From Ferrovibrio sp. (GTDB lineage Bacteria; Pseudomonadota; Alphaproteobacteria; Ferrovibrionales; Ferrovibrionaceae), in contig NZ_JAGOLP010000009.1 of NCBI RefSeq assembly GCF_017994015.1, positions 1-64,000 of the forward strand: a DNA stretch of 64,000 nucleotides, written 5' to 3'. Position numbers and translations under genes: made by a program. Positions 16,814 to 25,108 of the stretch are shown here, in pieces (position 1 is the first letter of the stretch; the number at the start of each line of letters is the position of its first letter). The notes under the pieces are model-generated. The model was not told the DNA's origin. It was given only the letters and a program-made list of their open reading frames with translations, and did no database searches.

Positions 16814-17097
16814 TAGCGATAACTGCCATCCGGCTTGTCGCCCACCGGCACAATGAACATCTCCGCCTCCCAGCCGCTGGCGGCATGGCGCAGCAGGTAA
16901 TTACCCTGTGGGCAAAACACCCCCTGCCCACCTTCAAAAAACAGCGAGAAAGGCTCGCGCAGCTTGCCCGGAAAATCGCGCACCTTCTGCGCCCTAATTT
17001 CGGATAGCCGAATTTCCACTGCAGGCTGCTCATCAATTATGATCTGGAAATTGCCGCCCGCCATGGGATGAAATTCGTCAACAGTAAGAATACCCAT
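16795..17097 (-). CDS. DUF6916 family small protein
   Basis: A 100-aa protein with the pattern FHPMAGGNFQIII, EPFSLFFEGGQGVFCPQGNYLLRH and a C-terminal EMFIVPVGDKPDG ending in a Tyr-Gln-Ala-Val-Phe-Asn sequence, matching my recollection of DUF6916. Such genes frequently accompany tail-collar triplets. The start ATG at 17097 follows a strong GGGGG site. The product lacks a signal peptide and looks like a small beta-rich domain. Function is unknown; association with the collar proteins as a stabiliser or adaptor is an inference from conserved neighbourhood. Confidence 0.8.
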   Translation of the reverse strand: MGILTVDEFHPMAGGNFQIIIDEQPAVEIRLSEIRAQKVRDFPGKLREPFSLFFEGGQGVFCPQGNYLLRHAASGWEAEMFIVPVGDKPDGSYRYQAVFN

Positions 17098-17135
17098 GTA
17101 TTCACCCCCTCACGTCCCAATTTCATGCAGTAATT

Positions 17136-17167
17136 ATTATACTATATACTTAATTCTCAAATACAAA
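17136..17167 (-). promoter_or_regulatory. AT-rich promoter of the DUF6916 gene
   Basis: On the minus strand a perfect TATAAT lies at 17141-17136. The upstream TTGTAT (17166-17161) is 19 bases away, wider than ideal; TTGAGA (17160-17155) is too close. The forward-strand ATACAAAT at 17161-17168 repeats a half-site found in the promoter before the putative precursor gene. The run of A/T bases contrasts with the flanking high-GC genes. Confidence 0.4.
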
Positions 17168-17178
17168 TCGAAACGGCA

Positions 17179-19920
17179 TCACTGCGCGGCACAATCCGCT
17201 TCCAGCCGCGCCGCGCAGAACTTGAATTCCGGAATCTTGCCAAAGGGATCAAGCTGCGGATTGGTCAGCATGTTGGCCGGCGCCTCGTGGAAGGCAAACG
17301 GGATGAACAGATTGCCCGGCGCAATATCGCGGTCGGCGCGGGCCTTGAGGCTAATCGTGCCACGCCTTGTGCTCACCTTCACCCGGGCTCCCGGCGCCAG
17401 GCCAAGCTGTTGCAGGTCGTGCGGGTTGACCAGCGCCACCGGTTCCGGCTCCAGCGCATCCAGCGTGTTGGCGCGGCGCGTCATGGCGCCGGTATGCCAA
17501 TGTTCCAGCAACCGCCCGGTGGAGAGCACCATGGGGTATTCCGCATCGGGCAATTCAGCCGGCGGCGTCACCTTGGCCGGCACCAGGCGGGCGCGCCCGC
17601 TGGCAGTGGGGAAACCCTCGCCGAACAGAATGTCCTGGCCCAGCGGATAGGTGATGGCGCCCTGTGCCTCCAGCCCCGCCCAGGTGATGCCGGCCAGCGA
17701 CGGCATGGCGGCGGCCATCTCGGCGTAAATCTCGCTAGGCTGGGTATAGCGCCAATCCAGCCCCAGGCGTCGCGCCAGTTCCTGGATCAGGTGCCAATCC
17801 TGCCGCGCCTGGCCGGGCGGATCGAGCGCAGCGCGGGCCATCTGTACGCGGCGATCTGTGTTGGTGAAACTGCCGGTCTTTTCCGGCAGCGCGCTGGCCG
17901 GCAGGATAACATCGGCAAACATCGCCGTTTCGGTGAGGAAGATATCCTGCACCACCAGATGCTGGAGCTGCGCCAAAGCCTCACGCGCATGGCCCAGATC
18001 GGGATCGGACATGGCCGGGTTTTCACCCATGATATACATGCCGGAAATCTGCCCGGCGCGGATGGCGTTGATGATCTCCACCACCGTCAGGCCGCGCTTC
18101 GGATCAAGTGCCACGCCCCAGAGCTGCTCGAACCGCGCCCGGATAGCCGGGTCTTCCACCGATTGGTAATCCGGCAGCACCATTGGTATCAGGCCGGCAT
18201 CGGAAGCGCCCTGCACGTTATTCTGGCCGCGCAGCGGATGCAGCCCGGCGCCGGGCCGGCCGACCTGGCCGGTGATCAGCGCCAGCGCAATCAGGCAGCG
18301 CGCATTATCGGTGCCATGTACATGCTGCGACACGCCCATGCCCCAGAAGATCAGCGAGCCTTTCGCCTTGGCATAAAGCCGCGCCACAGCGCGCAAGGTT
18401 TCCGGCGTTATGCCGCAAAGTGGCGCCATGGCTTCAGGCGTTGCCGCGCGCACCGCCTCGGCCAGATCGGGAAAGCCATCAACAAAACGCTGGATATAGG
18501 CCGGGTTGGTCAACTCCTCCTGCACGATGACATGCAGCAGCGCATTGAGCAAAGCCACGTCGCTGCCCGGCTTGAAGCGCAGCATATGGCTGGCAAAACG
18601 CGCCAGCGCCTGGCCGCGCGGGTCCATCACGATCAGCCTGGCGCCCTGCTGCCGCACCGCCTGCTTGATGAAGGTGGCGGCGACCGGATGATTCTGCGTC
18701 GGGTTGGCGCCGATCACGATGATCACATCGGCCTCGCCCGCCGCCGCAAACGGCGCTGTCACCGCCGCCGAGCCGATGCCTTCCATCAGCGCCGCCACCG
18801 AAGAGGCATGGCAGAGCCGGGTACAATGATCCACGTTGTTGGTGCCAAAGCCGGTGCGCACCAGCTTCTGGAACAGATAGGCTTCCTCGTTTGAGCCCTT
18901 GGCCGAGCCGAAACCGGCCAGCGCGCCGCCGCCGCGTGTATCACGGATCTGCCGGAGGCCTTCCGCCGCCCGCGCCAGAGCCTCATCCCAGCTTGCGGCG
19001 CGAAAATGTGTGTAGGGATTGGCCGGATCGATCACATCATCGGCGCGTTTGGGCGCATCCTCGCGCCGGATCAGTGGCATGGTCAGGCGCTGCGGGTGAT
19101 GCGCGTAGTCAAAGCCGAAACGGCCCTTCACACAGAGCCGGCCACGATTGGCCGGGCCATCACGGCCGCTGACATACTGCACCCGGTTATCCTTGACATG
19201 CAGGGTCAGCTGGCAGCCCACACCGCAATAGGGGCAGAGCGTGTCCACCTTCTGCTCGGCCTTGGCCACGCCCTGCCCGGCGGCATCCACCAGGCTGGCC
19301 GGCAGCAGCGCCCCGGTGGGGCAGGCCTGCACGCACTCGCCGCAGCCGACACAGGTGGATTGCCCCATCGCATCAGCAAAATCGAACACCACGCGGGCAT
19401 CCTTGCCACGATAGGCGATGCCGATCACATCATTGCCCTGCACCTCGCGGCAGGCGCGCTGGCACAGGCCGCATTGGATACAGGCATCAAGCTGCACAAT
19501 CATGGCCGGATGGCTGCGATCCGCCTCCGGCTGCGCCACCCGACGTGGCGGAAAGCGGCTGGCTTGCAGATCGAGCCGGTCGGCCCAATGCCAGAATTTG
19601 CTATCGGCATCGGGTGCGGTCTGCCGTGCCGGCTGATCCGCCAGCAGTAATTCAAAGACCAGCCGGCGCGCGGTTTGGGCGCGCTCGCCGGCGCTGCTCA
19701 CCTCCATGCCTTCGGCCGGCTGGCGCTTGCAGGCAGCCGCCAGCACACGCTCGCCCTTGATCTCCACCATGCAGGCGCGGCAATTGCCGTCTGGCCGGTA
19801 ATCCGGCGCCGGCAGATGGCAGAGATGCGGGATTTCCGTGCCCAGCCTTTGCGCCACCTGCCAGATGCTTTCGCCCGGCTGGGCCGTCACCTCTGCACCA
19901 TCAAGCCGGAAGCGGATCAT
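17179..19920 (-). CDS. fdsA: NAD-dependent formate dehydrogenase catalytic subunit FdsA/FdhF-like
   Basis: A 913-aa molybdenum/tungsten bis-MGD enzyme oxidising formate to CO2. In order it has a [2Fe-2S] domain (Cys34, 47, 50, 64), two ferredoxin-type clusters (CIQCGLCQRAC and CVGCGECVQAC), the MopB [4Fe-4S] motif CPYCGVGC, and the Mo-binding site in DHCTRLCHASS, where Cys replaces the Sec of selenoenzymes. This architecture matches the cytoplasmic soluble Fds enzymes of Cupriavidus and Rhodobacter. The start ATG overlaps the stop of the upstream diaphorase gene. No fdsC/fdhD or fdsD is visible nearby, so the sulfur-insertion chaperone must lie elsewhere. Confidence 0.93.
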   Translation of the reverse strand: MIRFRLDGAEVTAQPGESIWQVAQRLGTEIPHLCHLPAPDYRPDGNCRACMVEIKGERVLAAACKRQPAEGMEVSSAGERAQTARRLVFELLLADQPARQTAPDADSKFWHWADRLDLQASRFPPRRVAQPEADRSHPAMIVQLDACIQCGLCQRACREVQGNDVIGIAYRGKDARVVFDFADAMGQSTCVGCGECVQACPTGALLPASLVDAAGQGVAKAEQKVDTLCPYCGVGCQLTLHVKDNRVQYVSGRDGPANRGRLCVKGRFGFDYAHHPQRLTMPLIRREDAPKRADDVIDPANPYTHFRAASWDEALARAAEGLRQIRDTRGGGALAGFGSAKGSNEEAYLFQKLVRTGFGTNNVDHCTRLCHASSVAALMEGIGSAAVTAPFAAAGEADVIIVIGANPTQNHPVAATFIKQAVRQQGARLIVMDPRGQALARFASHMLRFKPGSDVALLNALLHVIVQEELTNPAYIQRFVDGFPDLAEAVRAATPEAMAPLCGITPETLRAVARLYAKAKGSLIFWGMGVSQHVHGTDNARCLIALALITGQVGRPGAGLHPLRGQNNVQGASDAGLIPMVLPDYQSVEDPAIRARFEQLWGVALDPKRGLTVVEIINAIRAGQISGMYIMGENPAMSDPDLGHAREALAQLQHLVVQDIFLTETAMFADVILPASALPEKTGSFTNTDRRVQMARAALDPPGQARQDWHLIQELARRLGLDWRYTQPSEIYAEMAAAMPSLAGITWAGLEAQGAITYPLGQDILFGEGFPTASGRARLVPAKVTPPAELPDAEYPMVLSTGRLLEHWHTGAMTRRANTLDALEPEPVALVNPHDLQQLGLAPGARVKVSTRRGTISLKARADRDIAPGNLFIPFAFHEAPANMLTNPQLDPFGKIPEFKFCAARLEADCAAQ

Positions 19921-21605
19921 CGGAAATGCTCCAGCACGCCCAGCAACGGGTTCGGTGCCGCCTGACCCAGACCGCAGATCGACGCATCGCGCATCACCTG
20001 GGCCAGACCGCGCAAGGCGGCCTCATCCCAATCCGGTGCCTGCATCAAAGCGGCGGCTTTCTCGGTGCCAACGCGGCAGGGCGTGCATTGGCCGCAGGAT
20101 TCATGGCGGAAAAACCGCATCAGATTCAGCGCTGCCGCCCGCATGTCATCCTGTTGCGACAGCACAATCACCGCTGCCGAGCCGATGAAACAGCCATATT
20201 TCTCCAATGTGCCGAAATCGAGCGGAATATCGGCCAGATGCGCCGGCAGAATGCCGCCGGAGGCACCGCCCGGCAGATAGGCACGCAACACATGGCCCGG
20301 CGCCATGCCGCCGCAATATTCCTCGATCAGCTCATTCAGTGTGATGCCGGCCGGCGCCAGCTTCACGCCCGGCAACCGCACCCGGCCGGAGACTGAATAA
20401 CTGCGCAAGCCCTTGCCGCCATGGCGACCATGCGACGCCCACCAGGCGGCGCCCTGGTCGAGAATCGCCGGCACCCAGTAGAGCGTTTCAACATTGTTGA
20501 TCAAGGTCGGTCGGCCCCACAGCCCAACCTCGGCCGGATAAGGCGGCTTGTGGCGCGGCAGGCCGCGCTTGCCTTCGATGCTTTCCAGCATCGCCGATTC
20601 CTCGCCGCAGATATACGCCCCGGCGCCGCGCCGCACTTCAACATGCAGGCCATCCAGCAGCCCGGCGGCGCGCAAGGCGGCAAGCTCGGCGGTGATCACA
20701 TCATGCAGAGCCGGATATTCATCGCGCAGATAGATGTAAACCGCCGCAGGCTCGATCACCGCCGCGGCGATCAGCAAACCTTCCAGAAAACCATGTGGAT
20801 CGGTTTCGAGATAATAGCGGTCCTTCAGCGTGCCGGGCTCGCCTTCATCGCCATTCACCGCCAGATAACGCGGCCCCGGCTGCTGGCGCAGCAGGCGCCA
20901 TTTGCGGCCGGTGGGGAAACCGGCACCGCCCAAGCCGCGCAAGCCGGCCTGCTCCAGCGTGGCAATAACATCCTCCACCAGTAGCGAACCCTCACGCAAC
21001 CGGCGCAGCACGCCATAGCCGCCCTCGGCCAGATAGGCCGCCAACGCCTTGTAACGCGGCAGCACCGGCGCGGCATCGCCGGCCTGGCGCGCGGCGCGCA
21101 AGGCTTCCAGGCTGGCCGGCGCAAACACATTCTTGCCCAGCGCCACGGCCGGCGCGCGATCACATTGCCCCATGCAGGGCACCCGCACCACGCGGCAAGC
21201 GGGATCATTCTCCGCCGCCAGTTGCTGCGCCAGATCATCCGCCCCCGCCATGCAGCAGGACAGGCTGTCGCATACCCGAAGGGTCAGGCGCGGCGGCGGC
21301 GCTTCGCCCGCATCCACAATGTCAAAATGCGCATAAAAGCTGGCGGTTTCATACACCTCAACCAAAGGCAGGTTCATCACCTCGGCCAAAGCCACCAGCA
21401 AGCCGGCCGGCAGATGGCCGCGCGCATCCTGGATCACATGCAGGTATTCGATCAGCAGGTCGCGGCGCAACAGCGCCGCCCCCAGCAAAGCCTGCAACGC
21501 TGCTGCATCTTCCGGGCTGGCCTGCCGCCCACGCGGCAGCGCGCGGCCCTCATGACGTTGGCCTTGATGGCGTTTGGCGGCAATCTGCGGCAGCGGCGGG
21601 TTCAT
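19917..21605 (-). CDS. Fused FdsG-FdsB diaphorase subunit of formate dehydrogenase
   Basis: A 562-aa protein joining a NuoE-like [2Fe-2S] thioredoxin-fold domain (about residues 30-180; CDSLSC and CMGQC supply the four Cys) to a NuoF-like domain with the FMN/NADH loop GLGGAGFPTGRKW, the NGDEGEPGTLKDR segment, and the [4Fe-4S] motif ESCGQCTPC plus SICGLG. Normally FdsG and FdsB are separate. The module passes electrons from FdsA to NAD+. Stop and start overlap with fdsA (ATGA), so the subunits are made together. The first about 30 residues are basic and poorly conserved, so the start could be slightly downstream. Confidence 0.92.
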   Translation of the reverse strand: MNPPLPQIAAKRHQGQRHEGRALPRGRQASPEDAAALQALLGAALLRRDLLIEYLHVIQDARGHLPAGLLVALAEVMNLPLVEVYETASFYAHFDIVDAGEAPPPRLTLRVCDSLSCCMAGADDLAQQLAAENDPACRVVRVPCMGQCDRAPAVALGKNVFAPASLEALRAARQAGDAAPVLPRYKALAAYLAEGGYGVLRRLREGSLLVEDVIATLEQAGLRGLGGAGFPTGRKWRLLRQQPGPRYLAVNGDEGEPGTLKDRYYLETDPHGFLEGLLIAAAVIEPAAVYIYLRDEYPALHDVITAELAALRAAGLLDGLHVEVRRGAGAYICGEESAMLESIEGKRGLPRHKPPYPAEVGLWGRPTLINNVETLYWVPAILDQGAAWWASHGRHGGKGLRSYSVSGRVRLPGVKLAPAGITLNELIEEYCGGMAPGHVLRAYLPGGASGGILPAHLADIPLDFGTLEKYGCFIGSAAVIVLSQQDDMRAAALNLMRFFRHESCGQCTPCRVGTEKAAALMQAPDWDEAALRGLAQVMRDASICGLGQAAPNPLLGVLEHFR

Positions 21606-21648
21606 CCCGGCAGCTTAAACAGCCGCCGCCGGGGCAGCAATGTTTTAG

Positions 21649-22992
21649 CTAGACCGGCGCAATATCGGCGCCCAGGCCGCGCATCAGGCCAACAAAGCCG
21701 GGGAAGCTGGTATCGATCATGCCAACATCATCAACGCTGACGCCCTGTTCGGCGGCGAGGCCGAGCACCAAGGCCGACATGGCGATGCGATGATCCAGTT
21801 CGGTGGCAACAGCCGCGCCGCCTTTTGGCGGTTTGCCATTGCCGCGCAGGATCAGGCCATCCTCCAGTTCCTCCAGCGCCACGCCATTGGCGGCCAGCGC
21901 ACGCGCCATGGCGGCCAGACGGTCGCTTTCCTTGACGCGCAATTCCTTGGCGCCGCGCACCACGGTTTCACCCGCGGCACAGGCGGCAGCCACAAACAGG
22001 ATCGGATATTCATCGATCATGCTGGGGGCGCGCTCGGGCGGCACGGTGATGCCCTTGAGCCGCGAATGCCGCGCTGTGATATCGGCCACCTGCTCGCCGC
22101 CCTGGTCGCGGATATTGCCATAGCTGATATCGCCGCCCATCTCGCGCAGACTGTCGATCAGGCCGATGCGCAGCGGGTTGATGCCCACGCCGGTCACCGT
22201 CACCTCGGCGCCCGGCACAATCAGCGCCGCCACCAGCGGGAAAGCCGCCGAGGACGGATCGCCCGGCACGTCGATGCGGCTTGGCTTCAATTCCGGCTGG
22301 CCGACCAGCGAAATGATGCGACCACCCTGCTTGGTGCTTTCCACCATCACCTCGGCGCCGAAATGCCGCAGCAGGTTTTCGGTATGGTCGCGCGTCGCCT
22401 CGCGTTCGATCACCCGGGTGATGCCGGGTGCGTTCAGCCCGGCCAGCAAAATGGCGGATTTCACCTGCGCCGAAGCCACCGGCAATTCATATTCGATCGG
22501 CAGCGGATGCGCGCTGCCCACCACAGCCATCGGCAGCCGGCCGCCCTGGCGGCCATGAAAGGCGGCGCCGATGCGGCTGAGCGGCTCAACCACGCGGCCC
22601 ATCGGGCGGCGGCGCAGCGAGGCATCGCCGGTGAACACGGCTGTAAAAGGATGGCTGGCCACCAGGCCCATCACCAGCCGGGCGCCGGTGCCGGCATTGC
22701 CCATATCCAGCACATCGGCCGGCTCGGCAAAACCGCCAACGCCAACGCCGCGCACCTTCCAATGGCCCTCGCCCAAACGTTCGACCTCGGCGCCCATGGC
22801 GCGCATGGCGGCGGCGGTGCGCAGCACGTCCTCGCCCTCCAGCAGGCCGGTCACTTCGGTTTCGCCCACCGCCAGGGCACCGAAGATCAGCGCCCGGTGC
22901 GAAATCGACTTGTCGCCCGGCACCGCCAGGTTGCCGGCGAGTGGTTTTCCGGGGCTGCTCTGGTGTGGACGGGGTGTGCTGGCGGCAGTCAT
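21649..22992 (-). CDS. aroA: 3-phosphoshikimate 1-carboxyvinyltransferase (EPSP synthase)
   Basis: A 447-aa cytoplasmic enzyme of the shikimate pathway that transfers enolpyruvate from PEP to shikimate 3-phosphate. Signatures include [25 protein letters not shown], the RRRPMGRV substrate-binding segment and [14 protein letters not shown] chose the ATG at 22992, which gives [10 protein letters not shown] and a family-like length; the frame is open to 23046 without a better start. The motif GNAGTG with Ala suggests the class II-like, glyphosate-tolerant lineage common in Alphaproteobacteria, but I cannot assign tolerance. It is divergent from the TIGR02300 gene. Confidence 0.95.
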   Translation of the reverse strand: MTAASTPRPHQSSPGKPLAGNLAVPGDKSISHRALIFGALAVGETEVTGLLEGEDVLRTAAAMRAMGAEVERLGEGHWKVRGVGVGGFAEPADVLDMGNAGTGARLVMGLVASHPFTAVFTGDASLRRRPMGRVVEPLSRIGAAFHGRQGGRLPMAVVGSAHPLPIEYELPVASAQVKSAILLAGLNAPGITRVIEREATRDHTENLLRHFGAEVMVESTKQGGRIISLVGQPELKPSRIDVPGDPSSAAFPLVAALIVPGAEVTVTGVGINPLRIGLIDSLREMGGDISYGNIRDQGGEQVADITARHSRLKGITVPPERAPSMIDEYPILFVAAACAAGETVVRGAKELRVKESDRLAAMARALAANGVALEELEDGLILRGNGKPPKGGAAVATELDHRIAMSALVLGLAAEQGVSVDDVGMIDTSFPGFVGLMRGLGADIAPV

Positions 22993-23159
22993 ACGGCAAA
23001 CTTCCGGGCCGGCCGGAGCAGATTCGCGCCGCGACTGGCAAATCAAGGGTTGACAGGGCGCGCTTCTTTAACACAATCGCGCCGCCCTGACCACGGCGAC
23101 GGTCAGGCCCATGCAATGCCCTTCGGCACCAAGCCCAGGGCTTCAGGAGATTATTTGGA

Positions 23160-23489
23160 ATGGCGAAACCGGAATGGGGCACTAAGCGCCGCTGCCTGAG
23201 CTGCAGCGCCGCGTTCTACGATATGCAGAAGAGCCCGATCCTGTGCCCGAAATGCGGCACCGAATTCAATCCGGAAACGGTGGTGAAGTCGCGCCGTCCG
23301 GCCAAGGTCGAAGAAAAGGCCAAGGTGGTGCCGAAGGTTGCCGTGGTGCCGGATGAAATCGTTGACGGCGAGGTCGAGGATGGCGATTTGCCTGACGATT
23401 TCCTTGCTGAAGAGGACGATCTGGAAGGCGATAACGTGGCCGAGGAAATCGATGTCGATCCGGTCGCGGATGGCGAGGAAGAGCGCTGA
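23160..23489 (+). CDS. TIGR02300 family zinc-ribbon/acidic protein
   Basis: A 109-aa protein starting MAKPEWGTKRRCLSCSAAFYD, the signature N-terminus of TIGR02300 proteins (FYDLN-type) found in Alphaproteobacteria. CLSC and CPKC form a zinc ribbon in the first 40 residues; the rest becomes strongly acidic (DGEVEDGDLPDDFLAEEDD). The family is conserved next to aroA and often a tRNA-Ala gene, as here. Its function is unknown; a role in transcription or translation has been guessed from the ribbon. Confidence 0.92.
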   Translation: MAKPEWGTKRRCLSCSAAFYDMQKSPILCPKCGTEFNPETVVKSRRPAKVEEKAKVVPKVAVVPDEIVDGEVEDGDLPDDFLAEEDDLEGDNVAEEIDVDPVADGEEER

Positions 23490-23645
23490 TCCAACGCGGC
23501 TAAATGCCTGCCGGACCAGCATGAATCGGCCCGGCAGGCGATCTTGATTTTCCTCTGCATGAAACCCTTGCAAAGCCCAGGTCTTGGCCTTATGGTCCGC
23601 GCCCGCTGGTCAAGGTAAACCAACCAAGATCAGAGGGTACGGTAA

Positions 23646-23721
23646 GGGGCCATAGCTCAGCTGGGAGAGCGCCTGCATGGCATGCAGGAGGTCAGCGGTT
23701 CGATCCCGCTTGGCTCCACCA
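23646..23721 (+). tRNA. tRNA-Ala (GGC anticodon)
   Basis: The 76-base sequence folds into a full cloverleaf: acceptor GGGGCCA pairs with TGGCTCC (one G-U), D-arm with AGCTCAGCTGGGAGAGC, anticodon stem CCTGC/GCAGG around loop ATGGCAT with anticodon GGC, and TTCGATC in the T-loop. The 3' CCA is encoded. The anticodon reads GCC/GCU alanine codons. No integrase gene is adjacent, so there is no evidence it serves as an attachment site. Confidence 0.96.
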
Positions 23722-23759
23722 ACCGCTTCCGATATCGGAAAACCTGTCGATATGCGAAG

Positions 23760-23783
23760 AACCCGCTGCAAGGCGGGTTTTTT
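23760..23783 (+). terminator. Rho-independent terminator after tRNA-Ala
   Basis: AACCCGC and GCGGGTT form a stem around TGCAAG and are followed by a run of T. It lies about 40 bases after the tRNA and before the convergent PAS_5 gene. Confidence 0.85.
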
Positions 23784-23795
23784 CATGCCTGGGCT

Positions 23796-24311
23796 TTACC
23801 GGCCAGCGCTGGCCGCTTCCAAGGCGCAATGGCCGAGCAGCATGGCCACCGCCCCATCCGGCCCGGCCAGCGGTAGCAGCAGGGTTTCCACCTGTAGGAA
23901 ACCACGCGCCGGCTCCCAGAAGGCATCGCCGTTATTCTGCAACGGCTCGCCTCGCCGGCTGACTGCCGCATAGGCCTGCTCAAAAGCCCGCGCCACATCG
24001 GGCAGCAAGGCCTCGCTCAGCGTTTTGCCGCCGATCTCGCCGCCCATGATATAGCGCATGCCGGTGCCGGCCAGGCGATAGCGAAAGCCAAGCCGGCCAG
24101 TGGGCAGCGGGTCGACATCGACCAGGAAAACATTGGGCAGGAAATCCAGCATGTCGGACGGATCGATATCAGCCCGCCCGGGCAGCCTGGTGCCAACCGC
24201 CGCGCGCTTTGCCAGCCAATAGCGCCAGATCGCCTGGCCACCGGCAGTGCGCGGTGCGATCTGCCAACTGGATATCACCCGATCCGGGCAAAGACAGCTT
24301 GCGGTTTCCAT
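23796..24311 (-). CDS. PAS_5 domain protein
   Basis: A 171-aa cytoplasmic protein matching the short stand-alone PAS_5-type family of Alphaproteobacteria: an N-terminal helix with YWLAKRAAVGTRLPGRADIDPSDMLDFLPN, then FRYRLAGTGMRYIMGGEIGGKTLSE, and a C-terminal strand with LLPLAGPDGAVAMLLG. These proteins consist only of the sensory fold, with no output domain, so ligand and partner are unknown. It is one of five such genes in the window. It converges on the tRNA-Ala terminator. Confidence 0.83.
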   Translation of the reverse strand: METASCLCPDRVISSWQIAPRTAGGQAIWRYWLAKRAAVGTRLPGRADIDPSDMLDFLPNVFLVDVDPLPTGRLGFRYRLAGTGMRYIMGGEIGGKTLSEALLPDVARAFEQAYAAVSRRGEPLQNNGDAFWEPARGFLQVETLLLPLAGPDGAVAMLLGHCALEAASAGR

Positions 24312-24332
24312 GTTGGAAGCATAGCCGCCGGA

Positions 24333-24548
24333 TCAGAAGAAGCACAACAGACCGTAACAACGGCCGAGGAATTCCCGGAACAGCCAGTAGAGCAGCAGGT
24401 CGCCGGCCAGACAGAGCAGCAGGAAGGGCAGCAAGACCCAGAGCAGGAAACGGCGCAGCGCGTGCCGGGTCAGGCGCGGCGCCGGGATCACGTAGCCGTG
24501 AACAGGTTCAGGGCCGCGCCAACGCGACGGCAGTCGAATCCAAGCCAT
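24333..24548 (-). CDS. Small membrane protein of unknown function
   Basis: A 71-aa frame starting at the ATG at 24548, with a basic N-terminal half (RLTRHALRR) and one strong hydrophobic segment (FLLWVLLPFLLLCLAGDLLLYWLF) before a short Cys-containing tail. The open frame extends further upstream without a likely start, and that extension overlaps the divergent PAS_5 gene, so I prefer the short form. Similar small membrane proteins with a Tyr-Trp-Leu-Phe-Arg region occur in related Alphaproteobacteria as far as I recall. Function unknown; it may be co-transcribed with the PAS_5 gene downstream. Confidence 0.55.
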   Translation of the reverse strand: MAWIRLPSRWRGPEPVHGYVIPAPRLTRHALRRFLLWVLLPFLLLCLAGDLLLYWLFREFLGRCYGLLCFF

Positions 24549-24592
24549 GATAATGGTTATAAGATATTCGGCTATAGGAGGAACAGGCTGCA

Positions 24593-25108
24593 ATGGAAGC
24601 CAGGCCCTATCCAGGCGACGGTGAGCAGATCCGGGATGCCAAACCGACGGATTGCCAGAATCTGGCGATCCGGCAATTGCTGGAATACTGGCTGGCGCAG
24701 CGCGGCAGCCGGCGCTTTCCCGCCCGCGCCGACCTTGATCCGTTGCAGATGCGCTATGCCCTGGGCAACATCGTGCTGTTTGAACGGCTGCCGGAACCAG
24801 CTGCCGCCGAGCCAAGATACCGCTTCCGCCTAGTCGGCAGCGACATTGCCACCCGGGCCGGCTATGATGCCACCAGCAAGGTGCTGAACGACCTGCCGCC
24901 AAGCGACTATCGGCGACTGATCCTGGCCCGCCTGACCGCACTGACCGCAGATCCGGCGCCATTGCTGATCCGCAATGCCGATTGTTATGACGACCGCTGG
25001 TATGATTACGAGGCGCTCTGGCTGCCACTGGCGAAGACGTGGACATGTTTATGGCCGGGCAGATTTTTTCCGAGGAACCACCCGCACGTTATTTGTGATG
25101 CCCGATAG
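24593..25108 (+). CDS. PAS_5 domain protein with apparent C-terminal frameshift
   Basis: The frame gives 171 aa with normal PAS_5 features (LLEYWLAQRGSRRFPARADLDPLQMRYALGN, FRLVGSDIATRAGYD) up to YEALWLPLA near 25030. After that the frame becomes Trp/Arg/His-rich and unlike the family. The next forward frame reads GEDVDMFMAGQIFSEEPPARYL and stops with TGA at 25096-25098, giving a PAS-like ending and a TGATG overlap with the next gene. A one-base deletion near 25030-25034 would explain this. It may be a true mutation or an assembly error; the ancestral end is 25098. Confidence 0.75.
   Translation: MEARPYPGDGEQIRDAKPTDCQNLAIRQLLEYWLAQRGSRRFPARADLDPLQMRYALGNIVLFERLPEPAAAEPRYRFRLVGSDIATRAGYDATSKVLNDLPPSDYRRLILARLTALTADPAPLLIRNADCYDDRWYDYEALWLPLAKTWTCLWPGRFFPRNHPHVICDAR

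Noticed and set aside
21790..23199. A 469-codon plus-strand frame opposite aroA.
   Set aside because: It is a His/Gln/Ala-rich shadow of aroA with no recognisable domain.
23646..23783. tRNA-Ala as an integration site for a mobile element.
   Set aside because: No integrase, direct repeat of the tRNA 3' end or foreign-looking gene block was seen beside it.
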